Origin: Flavobacterium sedimenticola
GTDB taxonomy: Bacteria > Bacteroidota > Bacteroidia > Flavobacteriales > Flavobacteriaceae
Reading direction: 5' to 3'
Length of the DNA stretch: 64,000 nt
Assembly: GCF_030053345.1 (NCBI RefSeq)
Contig: NZ_JASGBP010000003.1
Span: forward strand, 216,249-280,248
The notes beneath the pieces are model-generated. The model ran no database searches and was not told where the DNA came from. It worked only from the letters and a program-made list of their open reading frames with translations. This document shows, piece after piece, positions 1 through 8,213 of the stretch (positions are counted from its first letter, which is position 1; each line of letters opens with the position of its first letter). The position numbers and the translations under genes were made by a program.

Positions 1-81
1 GAAAGAGGTTTTGGTTTGTTCTAAACCTTTGTCTAACGTTTCCTTTTTTTCGGAGGAAAATATTCTTTTGAAAAAACTCAT
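1..81 (-). CDS. ftsY: FtsY, signal recognition particle receptor (N-terminal end only)
   Basis: Only the first 27 codons are in the window; the gene runs off the left edge. The peptide begins MSFFKRIFSSEKKETLDKG, which matches the N-terminus of Flavobacterium FtsY, the membrane-associated GTPase that docks SRP-ribosome complexes at the inner membrane. The GTPase domain is not visible, so the call rests on this short N-terminus and on gene order: rpmB, rpmG, a DUF4295 gene and ftsY follow one another in this order in many Bacteroidota. A structured repeat fills the gap between this start and the DUF4295 gene. Confidence 0.8.
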   Translation of the reverse strand, partial: MSFFKRIFSSEKKETLDKGLEQTKTSF

Positions 82-96
82 ATTCGATTTGAAAAT

Positions 97-236
97 TTAG
101 CCCGGATAGCAGCGGAAAGCCCGGAAGCTTGAAGGTGTGGCTTTTGAAAATGGGCGTGGCGACCAACGGAAGCCGGCGCGCGTTTTACATAAGCCCGCCT
201 TGAAGGTGAGGACTTGCAGCGGATAGCCGGAGTTGC
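97..236 (-). repeat. Dispersed 3'-end structured element, copy A (divergent)
   Basis: Copy A lies between the DUF4295 stop and the ftsY start. Read in the direction of the genes it starts with GCAGCAACTCCGGCTATCC and ends CTTTCCGCTGCTATCCGGGC. The end matches the GGGCTAG end of the other copies, and the internal CTTTCCG motif is shared. It is longer and more GC-rich than its neighbours and holds several inverted repeats. Membership of the family is clear at the two ends only. Confidence 0.55.
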
Positions 237-302
237 TGCAAATATAAAAATAAAAAAGCCACTTCCGAATGAAAGTAGCTTTGATATATAGAGTTTGTTA
301 AA

Positions 303-455
303 TTATTTCTTTTTAAGGAAATTGTCTACATCTTCAGGAGACATGATGGCTTCCTGGAAAGTGTAAGCGCCTGTTTTTGGAGATTTCACCATTTTGATTG
401 CTTTGGTTAATCTTTTAGAAGCGGTTTGTAACGTTGCTACGGTTTTCTTTGCCAT
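303..455 (-). CDS. DUF4295 family small basic protein (50 aa)
   Basis: A 50-residue lysine-rich protein beginning MAKKTVATLQTASKRLTKAI and ending NFLKKK. Small DUF4295 proteins of this kind lie between rpmG and ftsY across Bacteroidota and are often listed with ribosomal proteins. The function is not established; the size, charge and fixed position next to two 50S protein genes suggest a ribosome-linked role. The start is the only ATG giving the conserved MAKKTV N-terminus, 48 bases after the rpmG stop. Transcription probably comes from the rpmB promoter. Confidence 0.85.
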   Translation of the reverse strand: MAKKTVATLQTASKRLTKAIKMVKSPKTGAYTFQEAIMSPEDVDNFLKKK

Positions 456-503
456 GACTTATATTGTTTATTATGAAATTTTAAATACGCTTAAAACTTC
501 TAA

Positions 504-686
504 TTATTTAATCTCTTTGTGAACAGTCATTCTCTTTAAGATTGGGTTGAATTTTTTGATTTCCAATCTGTCCGGAGTATTCTTTTTATTTTTCTTGGTG
601 ATGTAACGAGAAGTTCCAGGAAGCCCTGTAGCTTTGTGCTCAGTACACTCTAAAATCACTTGAATTCTATTGCCTTTCTTTGCCAT
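504..686 (-). CDS. rpmG: 50S ribosomal protein L33
   Basis: 60 residues starting [19 protein letters not shown], with the typical L33 tail RMTVHKEIK. It is a structural protein of the large subunit near the E site. Zinc-binding L33 has two CxxC pairs; this one keeps a single cysteine in ECTEH, so it is the zinc-independent form. It lies 27 bases after rpmB in the same direction, in the rpmB-rpmG-DUF4295-ftsY order. Confidence 0.97.
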   Translation of the reverse strand: MAKKGNRIQVILECTEHKATGLPGTSRYITKKNKKNTPDRLEIKKFNPILKRMTVHKEIK

Positions 687-713
687 CTTACTTAATTTTT
701 ATAGGTTAGGGAA

Positions 714-950
714 TTATCCGATAAATCCGTTTGCTTTAGCATCTTTCAATACTGCCGCTAACCCTTTTTTATTGATTGTTTTAATTGTAGATGCTGCTAC
801 TCTTAACGTAATCCATCTGTCTTCTTCAGCAAGATAGAAACGTTTTTTAACTAAGTTCACTGAAAACTTTCTCTTAGTTTTGTTCATAGCGTGAGAAACA
901 TTATTTCCTACCATCGCTCTTTTACCTGTAAGGTCACAAACTCTTGACAT
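714..950 (-). CDS. rpmB: 50S ribosomal protein L28
   Basis: 78 residues starting [20 protein letters not shown], the L28 signature, and ending in the usual basic AKANGFIG tail. It is a large-subunit structural protein and the first gene of the ribosomal cluster. A good Bacteroidota promoter lies just upstream, at 987-1018. The cinA stop is 73 bases upstream, and the promoter sits in that gap. Confidence 0.97.
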   Translation of the reverse strand: MSRVCDLTGKRAMVGNNVSHAMNKTKRKFSVNLVKKRFYLAEEDRWITLRVAASTIKTINKKGLAAVLKDAKANGFIG

Positions 951-986
951 TATGCTTTACTTTTATCGTTATTCAAAATCAGGGTG

Positions 987-1018
987 CAAACTTACGCAAA
1001 ATAAATCATTGTAACAAA
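987..1018 (-). promoter_or_regulatory. Bacteroidota housekeeping promoter of the rpmB operon
   Basis: On the minus strand the -33 box TTTG (1015-1018) is followed by a 20-base spacer and the -7 box TAAGTTTG (987-994). This matches the TTTG / TAnnTTTG consensus of the Bacteroidota primary sigma factor. The expected transcript starts some 30 bases before the rpmB start codon. Confidence 0.75.
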
Positions 1019-1022
1019 AAAA

Positions 1023-2276
1023 TTATGGCAGAAATTTTAAAATTTCTTTTTGCAGCATTTCCAACGCTTTGTTTGCCGTTCTATCTATCACTTTTTCACG
1101 CGGTTGGCCAAAATCAAACTCCGCAACCATCACATCATTAGGCGTAGCCAAAGCAATAAAAACCGTCCCTACTGCCGCTTTTCCGGGTTCGGAGGTCGGC
1201 CCTGCATTTCCGGTGGTGGCAATGGCAAAATCGGTTTGCAATATTTTTTGAACTTGTGTTGCCATGGCCGAGGCTACTTCGGCACTAACCACGCCAAACT
1301 GTGCGATTAACTCGGAATCAATACCCAACACTTTGATTTTGGCTTCGGTTGAATACGATACTACACTGCCTTTAAAATAATTGGAAGCCCCGGGAACTGA
1401 GCTCAGCAATTGTGCAATTTTTCCGCCCGTACAACTCTCGGCAGTGGCAATGGTTTTGTTTCGAGCCATGAGTTGTTGGCCAATCATCACTTCGATGGTT
1501 TCGCCTTCGTCGAAGCCTACAATAATATCACCGATGATTTGAGCCAAAGACTCTACATTATCGGCTATGGCTTTTTCCAATACCACCGGATCGGTTCCTC
1601 TGGCAGTGAGTCGTAAACGCACTCTGCCCGGCGCCGGCAGGTAGGCCAACTTGATAAACTCGGGTAAATTATTTTCCCATTGCTCAATACGCTCGGCCAC
1701 CATGCTTTCACCCTGACCGTAAGTGAGTATGGTTTTGTGAACAAAATAAGGACGTTGGTATTCTCGGACTAATTTGGGGATAATTTGATGGTCTACTATA
1801 TGCTTCATTTCATACGGCACGCCGGGCAGCGATATAAAAACCGTATGTTCCTTTTTCATCCACATGCCCGGTGCGGTTCCTACAGCATTGAACAAGATTT
1901 GACACCGCGACGGCACCAAAGCCTGGTCCTTGTTGAGCTGATTTATCGGGCGCTTGTAAAACCCTTCTATTAATTGCGTAACATGCGCTAAGACTTCGTC
2001 GTTAACAACCAATTCATCGTTGAAATATTCGCAGAATGTTTTTTTGGTAATATCGTCTTTAGTGGGTCCCAAACCGCCGGTAATAATAACCACATCGACT
2101 TGATTTTGAAGCGCGGCGAAAGTGGTTAAAATATGCTGTTTGTCATCGGATATGGAAAGCATTTCATGCGTTTGGATGCCAATTTTATCGAGTGCTTTGG
2201 CGATGTAGCCCGAGTTGGTATCGACGATTTGCCCGATGAGAATTTCGTCGCCGATGGTGACTATGGTTGCTTTCAT
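1023..2276 (-). CDS. cinA: CinA family nicotinamide-nucleotide amidohydrolase
   Basis: 417 residues, full length for the two-domain CinA/CinA-like family. The N-terminal half is a MoCF-type domain ([16 protein letters not shown] and the glycine motif [14 protein letters not shown]). The C-terminal half, from about residue 255, is the PncC deamidase domain with [20 protein letters not shown] and ATTGNAGP. The PncC domain deamidates NMN in pyridine-nucleotide salvage; in competent bacteria CinA has also been linked to transformation. The stop is 73 bases upstream of rpmB, and repeat copy B lies upstream of the start. Confidence 0.93.
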   Translation of the reverse strand: MKATIVTIGDEILIGQIVDTNSGYIAKALDKIGIQTHEMLSISDDKQHILTTFAALQNQVDVVIITGGLGPTKDDITKKTFCEYFNDELVVNDEVLAHVTQLIEGFYKRPINQLNKDQALVPSRCQILFNAVGTAPGMWMKKEHTVFISLPGVPYEMKHIVDHQIIPKLVREYQRPYFVHKTILTYGQGESMVAERIEQWENNLPEFIKLAYLPAPGRVRLRLTARGTDPVVLEKAIADNVESLAQIIGDIIVGFDEGETIEVMIGQQLMARNKTIATAESCTGGKIAQLLSSVPGASNYFKGSVVSYSTEAKIKVLGIDSELIAQFGVVSAEVASAMATQVQKILQTDFAIATTGNAGPTSEPGKAAVGTVFIALATPNDVMVAEFDFGQPREKVIDRTANKALEMLQKEILKFLP

Positions 2277-2346
2277 TTTTAGGTACTGCGGTTCTAAGTT
2301 TCCAAGGCTACTTGTTTAGTTTCCAAACAAAAAAATGGAAACCTGA

Positions 2347-2446
2347 CTAGCCCCGATTGAAGTGGCATCCTCACTGAAAGTGAGATATAACGAAAAGCGG
2401 GAATTACCTTTGCCGATAACTCCCGAGTGTCCTGCCTTTCGGCAGG
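2347..2446 (-). repeat. Dispersed 3'-end structured element, copy B
   Basis: Read on the minus strand it runs from a perfect hairpin (CCTGCC with a 4-base loop, 2431-2446) through the core ATTCCCGCTTTTCGTTA and a variable hairpin (CTCAC/GTGAG, about 2370-2384) to GATGCCACTTCAATCGGGGC and TAG. It lies directly after the Hpt gene in the same direction and before cinA, as expected for a 3'-end element of the upstream gene. Confidence 0.75.
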
Positions 2447-2454
2447 TTCGCTTC

Positions 2455-2799
2455 TTATACTTCGAAATCTTTCTTAATTTCTTTGATTGCCTTGTCTACC
2501 TGACTTTGAATGCTGGCAAAAGTATCCACAATTTCTTTGCGTTTTCCTTCTCGTTTGGTCCAAGCTTCCACTTCGAGAATTTCCTGATGCGCTACGGTCA
2601 TGCCCAACAAATCGAGTGTAGGCTTGATTTTGTGCGCATAAGCATACGCCAATTTGTGATCTTTTTCTTTGATACCCTGTTCGATTTGTTTCATATCTTC
2701 AGGTACTTCCGTGACAAATAATGTAATGATTTGCATTACAAATTCAGTGTCGTTGTCTGAAAGTGCATAGACTTTCGCTAGGTTGTAGTTTATTGCCAT
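2455..2799 (-). CDS. Histidine-phosphotransfer (Hpt) domain protein
   Basis: 114 residues, helical, a single Hpt domain. The phosphoacceptor motif is AYAHKIKPTLDLLGM, with His56 as the likely phosphorylated residue and the conserved glycine that follows. Free Hpt proteins relay phosphate between hybrid kinases and response regulators; no kinase or regulator is adjacent. Its ATG overlaps the stop of the FAH-family gene by one base (TAATG), so the two are probably translationally coupled, although no functional link is known. The hybrid kinase at 41,986 lacks its own Hpt domain and is a possible partner. Confidence 0.82.
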   Translation of the reverse strand: MAINYNLAKVYALSDNDTEFVMQIITLFVTEVPEDMKQIEQGIKEKDHKLAYAYAHKIKPTLDLLGMTVAHQEILEVEAWTKREGKRKEIVDTFASIQSQVDKAIKEIKKDFEV

Positions 2800-3410
2800 T
2801 ATTTAATGTGTAATCGTAATACTTTTTTATCTTCCAAGAATCCTTCCAGCACATCTCCGGCTTTGACTCGAGCTACGCCTTCGGGCGTACCGGTAAAAAT
2901 GATATCGCCGGTTTTAAGGGTAAAAAACTGCGAAACATACCCTATGATTTCATCAATTTTCCACAACATATTTTGGGTATTTCCCTTTTGTACTACTGTC
3001 CCATTGTTGTGTAACTCAAAATTAATATTTTCCAATGAACTGAAAGATTTTTTCGGCATAAAGTCGCCAATAATCGCTGAACCGTCAAAAGACTTCGCTT
3101 TTTCCCAAGGTAAACCCTTCTCTTTCAACTTGTTTTGCATATCGCGAGCGGTGAAATCGATTCCCAAGCCGATTTCGTCATAGTACTTGTGCGCAAACTT
3201 GGGATCTATGTGTTTGCCGACTTTGGTGATTTTGACCAGTACTTCGACTTCGTGATGGATATCCTCACTAAAATCGGGCAGGTAAAATTCCTCATCTTTT
3301 TTGAGCATGGCCGTATCGGGTTTCATAAAGATAACCGGTTCATCGGGCCGCTCGTTTTGGAGCTCCGCGATGTGGTTGGCATAATTTCTTCCGATGCAGA
3401 TAATCTTCAT
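2799..3410 (-). CDS. Fumarylacetoacetate hydrolase family protein
   Basis: 203 residues, the length of the short FAH family (acylpyruvase / FAHD1-like). It starts MKIICIGRNYANHIAEL, carries the metal-ligand motif HHEVEVLVKI around residue 50, and has the C-terminal FTGTPEGVARVKAGD typical of the family. Relatives are metal-dependent C-C hydrolases or oxaloacetate decarboxylases; the substrate cannot be read from the sequence. It forms a coupled pair with the downstream Hpt gene. Confidence 0.88.
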   Translation of the reverse strand: MKIICIGRNYANHIAELQNERPDEPVIFMKPDTAMLKKDEEFYLPDFSEDIHHEVEVLVKITKVGKHIDPKFAHKYYDEIGLGIDFTARDMQNKLKEKGLPWEKAKSFDGSAIIGDFMPKKSFSSLENINFELHNNGTVVQKGNTQNMLWKIDEIIGYVSQFFTLKTGDIIFTGTPEGVARVKAGDVLEGFLEDKKVLRLHIK

Positions 3411-3420
3411 ATAATAAGAG

Positions 3421-3479
3421 TTGTCAGTCGCAGTCGCAGTTAACAGATGGGCACTGAGAACTGTGACTGAAAACTGAGA
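3421..3479. repeat. Degenerate short tandem repeat (CAGTCG / ACTGAG units)
   Basis: The gap between two minus-strand genes holds loose repeats: GTCAGTCGCAGTCGCAGT, then CACTGAGAACTGTGACTGA and AAACTGAGAC. It resembles the ACTGA-type repeats at 21,905, 25,470 and 48,357. No gene or clear promoter is seen. Confidence 0.5.
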
Positions 3480-4250
3480 CTATTTGGTGTTTAACTTTCT
3501 TAGTTTGATTCCGGTTAATACTTTTTTGGTGTATAACGGGAAATCGGCATTTTGAATCCAACCGAAATAGCCCGGTTCTTTGTCGAATACGTCTTCGACC
3601 AATGCCCCTTTGTGCTTTCCGAAGGTAAATATTTCCTGCCCTTTATCGTTTAAGGCTATAAAACCGGCAAAGTCTACCGATTTTTTTCGGGTGGTAAACT
3701 CGGCCAGCGCTTTCATATCGTTTTCCAAATCGGGATAACGGTCCAATTGGGCTTTCAAAATCTCATAGGTAGCCATTGTATCGGCTTCCGCGCTGTGCGC
3801 GTTTTCCAAACTCTGATTACAGTAAAACTTATAGGCCGCACTCAGTGTCCGCTCTTCTTTTTTGTGAAAGATGGTTTGGACGTCGACCGAAACGCGGTTT
3901 TTCATGTCAAAATCGACTTCGGCACGCAATAATTCTTCGGCTAATAGCGGAATATCAAATCGGTCCGAATTGAAACCGCCCAAATCCGAATCCTTAATCA
4001 TGCTGTGAATTTGCCCCGAGAGTTCTTTGAAGGTAGGCTCGTTAGCTACTTTTTCATCGGTAATACCGTGTACTTGTGAAGCCGTAAACGGAATGGGAAT
4101 GGTAGGATTCACCAACCACGTTTTGCTTTCCGTGTTCCCGTTGGGATATACTTTAAAAATAGAGATTTCAACGATGCGATCTTTAGCCACATCAATACCG
4201 GTGGTTTCCAAATCAAAAAAGCAAATAGGTCGGTTGAGTTTTAATTCCAT
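3480..4250 (-). CDS. DnaQ-like DEDDh 3'-5' exonuclease
   Basis: 256 residues. The exonuclease fold fills the first 170 or so: FFDLETTG gives Asp13 and Glu15, SDRFDIPLL carries the second acidic motif, and AHSAEADTMATYEIL the histidine and last aspartate of a DEDDh nuclease. The C-terminus has FGKHKG and YFGWIQNADFPLYTKKVL, a small module also found in ExoX-like proteins. It is therefore an exonuclease of the epsilon/ExoX superfamily, possibly for repair; whether it is the replicative proofreading subunit cannot be decided here. Confidence 0.87.
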   Translation of the reverse strand: MELKLNRPICFFDLETTGIDVAKDRIVEISIFKVYPNGNTESKTWLVNPTIPIPFTASQVHGITDEKVANEPTFKELSGQIHSMIKDSDLGGFNSDRFDIPLLAEELLRAEVDFDMKNRVSVDVQTIFHKKEERTLSAAYKFYCNQSLENAHSAEADTMATYEILKAQLDRYPDLENDMKALAEFTTRKKSVDFAGFIALNDKGQEIFTFGKHKGALVEDVFDKEPGYFGWIQNADFPLYTKKVLTGIKLRKLNTK

Positions 4251-4389
4251 TATTCCATCTTAAGCTCACAAATATAAAATTTTGCCAGTACCGTTGGTCG
4301 ATATTTTCATAAAGATTTAAGATACCGACATAAAAAAATCCGTTCCGGTAGAGAACAGATTGATTTTTACCTTTTTGGATTTTGAAAAA

Positions 4390-4725
4390 TTATTGAGGCG
4401 TATTGAACTTATTAATCAGCAAATCCATTTTGCGATGCAAGTCGTCAAAAAAATGATTTGGCGCTTTGATGATGATTTCGAATCCGTCGTTGGGATATTC
4501 TTCTTTGGCTTTCACGGGCATGGATTTATGCTGATTTTCCGTAAAAAGAGATTCAATGGAGATATCGAGTGCTTGAGCCAATTTGGTAATGTATTCGTGT
4601 TTGATGCTTTTCCCTTGTTCCCAATTTCCGATAGTTACCTGACTCACTCCTACCTGATATGCCAATGCTTCTTGTGATAGCTTTTTTTGCTCTCTCAAGT
4701 ATCTGATTTTGGTTCCGGTATTCAT
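4390..4725 (-). CDS. XRE-family helix-turn-helix regulator
   Basis: 111 residues. Residues 5-60 form a Cro/C1-type HTH (KIRYLREQKKLSQEALAYQV, then VSQVTIGNWEQGKS). The C-terminal 45 residues are low-complexity and have no recognised domain. It is probably a DNA-binding repressor or activator; the target is unknown. It is transcribed away from the secreted-protein gene at 4993 across a 267-base AT-rich gap, where both promoters must lie. Confidence 0.85.
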   Translation of the reverse strand: MNTGTKIRYLREQKKLSQEALAYQVGVSQVTIGNWEQGKSIKHEYITKLAQALDISIESLFTENQHKSMPVKAKEEYPNDGFEIIIKAPNHFFDDLHRKMDLLINKFNTPQ

Positions 4726-4992
4726 AATCGCTGTTTTATAAAGTTAGTTAGTAGAGATTAGTCGTGTTAAAATACAACTGTAATGTAATAACGTGACAAT
4801 GACAACTTTATTGTGTGATTTAGCCGGTAATTCTACTGAGGCTATCATGGTAACATATTGATTATAAAAGTTTCTTTTTGAAATCTATAATTTTTCTTTT
4901 TGGATAAACGGAATACCCAACAGAACTTTATCCAATCATTTTAAAACTAAAACCGTCATGAAAAGCTGTACGTAACCTTAACAACTTATCTC

Positions 4993-5517
4993 ATGCATTT
5001 CTTTGTAAAACGTAAAGCTTTGGGCCGATTTTCATCGGTTATTGCGGCCCTATTGATGATGCCATCAGCGTCGTATGCACAATCTGATTTGACTGCTATC
5101 GTAAGAGGCAGCGAAATATTAGTCGGTGGTTTGATTACCCTTTTTTCTTCTTCCAAAACCAATTCGGTGAGCACTACCGTGGAAAGTGTTTGTATCAAAA
5201 ACAAAATGAATGACAAAGTCACGCTGATTCTAACGCGACAAACGGAAGACGGTGATGATATCAAAAAAGAATTGGTGATTCCGCAAGACAGTAAAGAATG
5301 CTTTTACGATTTGCCTAAAGGTGTGTACACTTACGAAATTCTACTGTCTGATGATACCGTTTATAAAAAAGGCGAATATCGGTTCAAAAGTAAAACGGTC
5401 ATTACCCTGAAAGAAGACCCGAAAGAAGCGGTCGATGAATCGGCACCAAACGAAAATACGACTTCAGAAGAAAACCAAACCGAAACCACCACAAAAGCAA
5501 AAACCCCGACAGGATAG
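4993..5517 (+). CDS. Secreted protein of unknown function
   Basis: 174 residues with a signal peptide (positive MHFFVKRKALGRF, hydrophobic core, cleavage near SASYAQS). The mature part looks beta-rich, has no family I recognise, and ends in an acidic, Thr/Glu/Lys-rich tail from about residue 140. It is probably periplasmic or surface-exposed. The last codons and the TAG stop are embedded in the terminator hairpin. The divergent XRE regulator upstream is a possible controller, by position only. Confidence 0.7.
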   Translation: MHFFVKRKALGRFSSVIAALLMMPSASYAQSDLTAIVRGSEILVGGLITLFSSSKTNSVSTTVESVCIKNKMNDKVTLILTRQTEDGDDIKKELVIPQDSKECFYDLPKGVYTYEILLSDDTVYKKGEYRFKSKTVITLKEDPKEAVDESAPNENTTSEENQTETTTKAKTPTG

Positions 5518-5528
5518 TCGGGGTTTTT
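5499..5528. terminator. Bidirectional terminator overlapping a stop codon
   Basis: AAAAACCCCGAC, a 6-base loop and GTCGGGGTTTTT form a perfect 12-bp stem with A and T tracts on both sides. It serves the secreted-protein gene on the plus strand and the E2 gene on the minus strand. The plus-strand TAG stop (5515-5517) lies at the loop/3'-arm junction. Confidence 0.9.
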
Positions 5529-5539
5529 GCTATGTTTAC

Positions 5540-6847
5540 TTAGTATTCTCTGTTAACGTCAAAAGCTTCAAGGTAATCGGCTACGCGTTTGACAAAACTA
5601 CCGCCCAAAGCGCCGTCTACCACTCTGTGGTCGTACGAATGCGACAGGAACATTTTTTGGCGGATACCAATAAAATCCCCTTCAGGCGTTTCGATAACCG
5701 CAGGCACTTTTCTGATAGCGCCTAACGCTAAGATACCCACTTGCGGTTGGTTGATGATTGGTGTACCAAACACCGAACCAAAAGTACCTACATTCGTTAC
5801 CGTATAAGTACCGCCTTGCGTATCGTCCGGTTTTAATTTACCGGCTTTAGCGCGATTACCTAGGTCGTTAACCGCTTTCGCCATGCCCACTAAATTCAAT
5901 TGGTCGGCATTTTTAATGACCGGCACAATTAAGTTTCCGTTCGGCAAAGCAGCCGCCATGCCCAAGTTGATATTTTTGCGTTTGATGATGTATTCGCCTT
6001 CTACCGAGATATTCATACCCGGGAAGTCTTTCAACGCTTTGGCTACCGCTTCCATGAAAATCGGGGTAAAGGTTAGCTTCTCGCCTTCTCTTTTCTCAAA
6101 AGCATTCTTTACGCGGTCTCTCCATTTCACAATGTTAGTCACATCCACTTCGATAAACGATTGTACGTGTGCCGAGGTTTGCACTGATTCCACCATGTAT
6201 TTGGAAATCAGTTTACGCATGCGATCCATTTCCACCATTTCATCCTGACCGTTAACGGATACCGGAACGGCCTGCGTGGCAGGAGTAGCTGCCGGCACTG
6301 AAACTGAAGCGACCGGAGTTGCAGGCGCTGCTGCAGGCTGACTGCCTCTGTTTTTAATATAGTTTAATATATCGTCTTTGGTTACCCGTCCGTCTTTTCC
6401 GGAACCGGCAATAGCATTCAGTTCGGCTACCGAAATCCCTTCTTCTTTGGCTATGTTTTTTACCAAGGGTGAAAAAAACTTGTCTGAGTCTGAAAAGTCA
6501 GCCGGAGCGGTAACGGCTTGAGCAGCTTCTACGGCTTTAACCACTTCCGCAACTGGTGCTGCAACGGGTTCTGTAACCGAAGCTGGTCCGGCTTCCACAC
6601 TACCGCCTTCGGTTTCAATAATGGCGATGGTTTGCCCCACTTTTACCACATCATTCACCTGAAATAAAATCTCGGTTAAAACACCCGTTACTTCACTCGG
6701 CACTTCGCTGTCTACTTTATCGGTAGCAATTTCCAATACCGGTTCGTCGGCATTAATGGTATCGCCTACATTTTTCAACCAATTGGTAATGGTTGCTTCG
6801 GCCACACTTTCTCCCATTTTGGGCAATTTCAATTCAAACTTTGCCAT
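5540..6847 (-). CDS. 2-oxoacid dehydrogenase E2 (dihydrolipoamide acyltransferase)
   Basis: 435 residues in the usual E2 order. Residues 1-78 are a lipoyl domain with EIATDKVDSEV (Lys44 is lipoylated). Next come an Ala/Pro-rich linker, a peripheral-subunit-binding domain at about 125-166 (FFSPLVKNIAKEEGIS, GKDGRVTKDDIL), a second Ala/Pro linker, and a catalytic domain ending with SYDHRVVDGALGG, which carries the active-site histidine. It transfers acyl groups to CoA in a 2-oxoacid dehydrogenase complex. The lipoyl sequence fits the branched-chain or general E2 of Flavobacteria better than pyruvate E2, but the substrate is uncertain. E1 and E3 genes are not adjacent. Confidence 0.9.
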   Translation of the reverse strand: MAKFELKLPKMGESVAEATITNWLKNVGDTINADEPVLEIATDKVDSEVPSEVTGVLTEILFQVNDVVKVGQTIAIIETEGGSVEAGPASVTEPVAAPVAEVVKAVEAAQAVTAPADFSDSDKFFSPLVKNIAKEEGISVAELNAIAGSGKDGRVTKDDILNYIKNRGSQPAAAPATPVASVSVPAATPATQAVPVSVNGQDEMVEMDRMRKLISKYMVESVQTSAHVQSFIEVDVTNIVKWRDRVKNAFEKREGEKLTFTPIFMEAVAKALKDFPGMNISVEGEYIIKRKNINLGMAAALPNGNLIVPVIKNADQLNLVGMAKAVNDLGNRAKAGKLKPDDTQGGTYTVTNVGTFGSVFGTPIINQPQVGILALGAIRKVPAVIETPEGDFIGIRQKMFLSHSYDHRVVDGALGGSFVKRVADYLEAFDVNREY

Positions 6848-6921
6848 ATTGATAATCTAAAGTTGCATTTTGTTGTTTCGATTGCAAAATTATAAAAACC
6901 TTTTAGGTTTTACTAAGAATG

Positions 6922-8082
6922 CTACAATTTAATTACTTCTCCTCTGTCGTTACTACTGTTGCTTCCTATGATGAAATCACTTTCAACCGGTAGCATTTTA
7001 AACGTGAGCGACTTATTTTTGTTTTCTTCCAAAAAGGCAATGGCTCGTTTAAATCCGGTATAATTGGTATCTAAAATCACCTCGGTTTTTTGGGCCTTCG
7101 AAATCGTTTGCGAAATTACTATTTTCCCGTTTTCCATAGTGGTTCTTTCGACACTTTTTTGCAATCGGGTCGCTGTTTTTTCTCTTAACAGCTCATTATC
7201 AGAAACCAACACATACTGTTCCGGCGCTTTTTGGGGCTTCGATTTTCCTTGAAAAACTTTCACCAGGGAAAAATAAAAAGCCCCAAAACGTGCCATGACA
7301 TTGAAAAATACCGAGCGTTTAAAATGCTTCTGGTAGAAAAAATTCATAAACTCGCGAAAGTGCTTCATGTAGGTGGCATCTTTCACGGTGCTTTCTCCTT
7401 TGTAATGTATGACCGTCGTTTCGGGGAAATAATAATTGTGTTTTTGAAGTAACAAAGCCCTGTACGACAAATCGATATCGTCGGCATACATAAAACAGTT
7501 CTCGTCAAAACCGCCCAGTTCGGTATACAATTTGCGTTTCAAAACCATAAAAGCACCCACGAGTATATCGACTTTTCCGGTTTGGTTTTTACCTAAATGT
7601 TGGGCATAATATTGATTGAAAAGCGTTGATTTCGGAAACCATTTATACAATCCGAATATCTTGGTAAACGCTACCCAAGGCGTCGGAATGCCGCGTTTGC
7701 TTTCGGGTAAAAAGTTTCCGGTGCCGTCGATCAACTTACAACCCACAATTCCCAAATCTGTTTGCTTTTGGGCGAAAGCCAACACTTTTTCAAACGTATC
7801 TTCACTTACAACCGTATCGGGATTTAAGATACACAAGTATTCGCCTTGGGCTTCTCTGACGGCGATATTGTTCCCTTTGGGAAAGCCTGCATTTTCCTTG
7901 TTTTCAATCAGTTTGATGTTCGGAAAACGCTGCTTCATCATGGCGCAACTGTCATCCGAAGAATTGTTGTCAATAACAATAATTTCGGCATCCAAATGTT
8001 GAATGGCTTTTTCCACACTCAATACACACTGCTCTAAGAAGTAGCGCACATTGTAATTCAGGATGATGACGGATAATTGCAT
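6922..8082 (-). CDS. Family 2 glycosyltransferase
   Basis: 386 residues from the start MQLSVIILNYNVRYF, preferred to an ATG 21 bases earlier because it gives the canonical GT2 N-terminus. The GT-A domain contains VIDNNSSDDS, GNNIAVREAQGEYLCILNPD (metal-binding DxD region) and GGFDENCFMYADDIDLSYR (acceptor/catalytic motif). A hydrophobic stretch follows near residue 275, then about 90 residues without a recognised domain. It resembles rhamnosyl- or similar sugar transferases of surface polysaccharide synthesis; the sugar and acceptor are unknown. No other polysaccharide genes are near. Confidence 0.87.
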   Translation of the reverse strand: MQLSVIILNYNVRYFLEQCVLSVEKAIQHLDAEIIVIDNNSSDDSCAMMKQRFPNIKLIENKENAGFPKGNNIAVREAQGEYLCILNPDTVVSEDTFEKVLAFAQKQTDLGIVGCKLIDGTGNFLPESKRGIPTPWVAFTKIFGLYKWFPKSTLFNQYYAQHLGKNQTGKVDILVGAFMVLKRKLYTELGGFDENCFMYADDIDLSYRALLLQKHNYYFPETTVIHYKGESTVKDATYMKHFREFMNFFYQKHFKRSVFFNVMARFGAFYFSLVKVFQGKSKPQKAPEQYVLVSDNELLREKTATRLQKSVERTTMENGKIVISQTISKAQKTEVILDTNYTGFKRAIAFLEENKNKSLTFKMLPVESDFIIGSNSSNDRGEVIKL

Positions 8083-8100
8083 TGGACAAATATAATGTAT

Positions 8101-8136
8101 CAATTTGAAAATTTGAAGATTTGAAGATTTGGAAAT
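8101..8136. repeat. Degenerate AATTTGAA / ATTTGAAG tandem repeat
   Basis: CAATTTGAAAATTTGAAG followed by ATTTGAAGATTTGG is a run of 8-9-base AT-rich units in the gap between divergent genes. A like run lies at 38,366-38,400. A TACTTTTG box follows at 8157-8164 and could be the -7 box for the ABC-F gene, though a well-spaced -33 box is not obvious. Confidence 0.5.
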
Positions 8137-8213
8137 GTCGAAAGCGTTTAAAACACTACTTTTGCACCATCAATTTTCAAATTGATTCATTTTCAAATTT
8201 TCAAATTATTTTC

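Noticed and set aside
5883..6248. Plus-strand frame inside the E2 gene
   Set aside because: It is the complement of the E2 catalytic domain, without a promoter or known domain.
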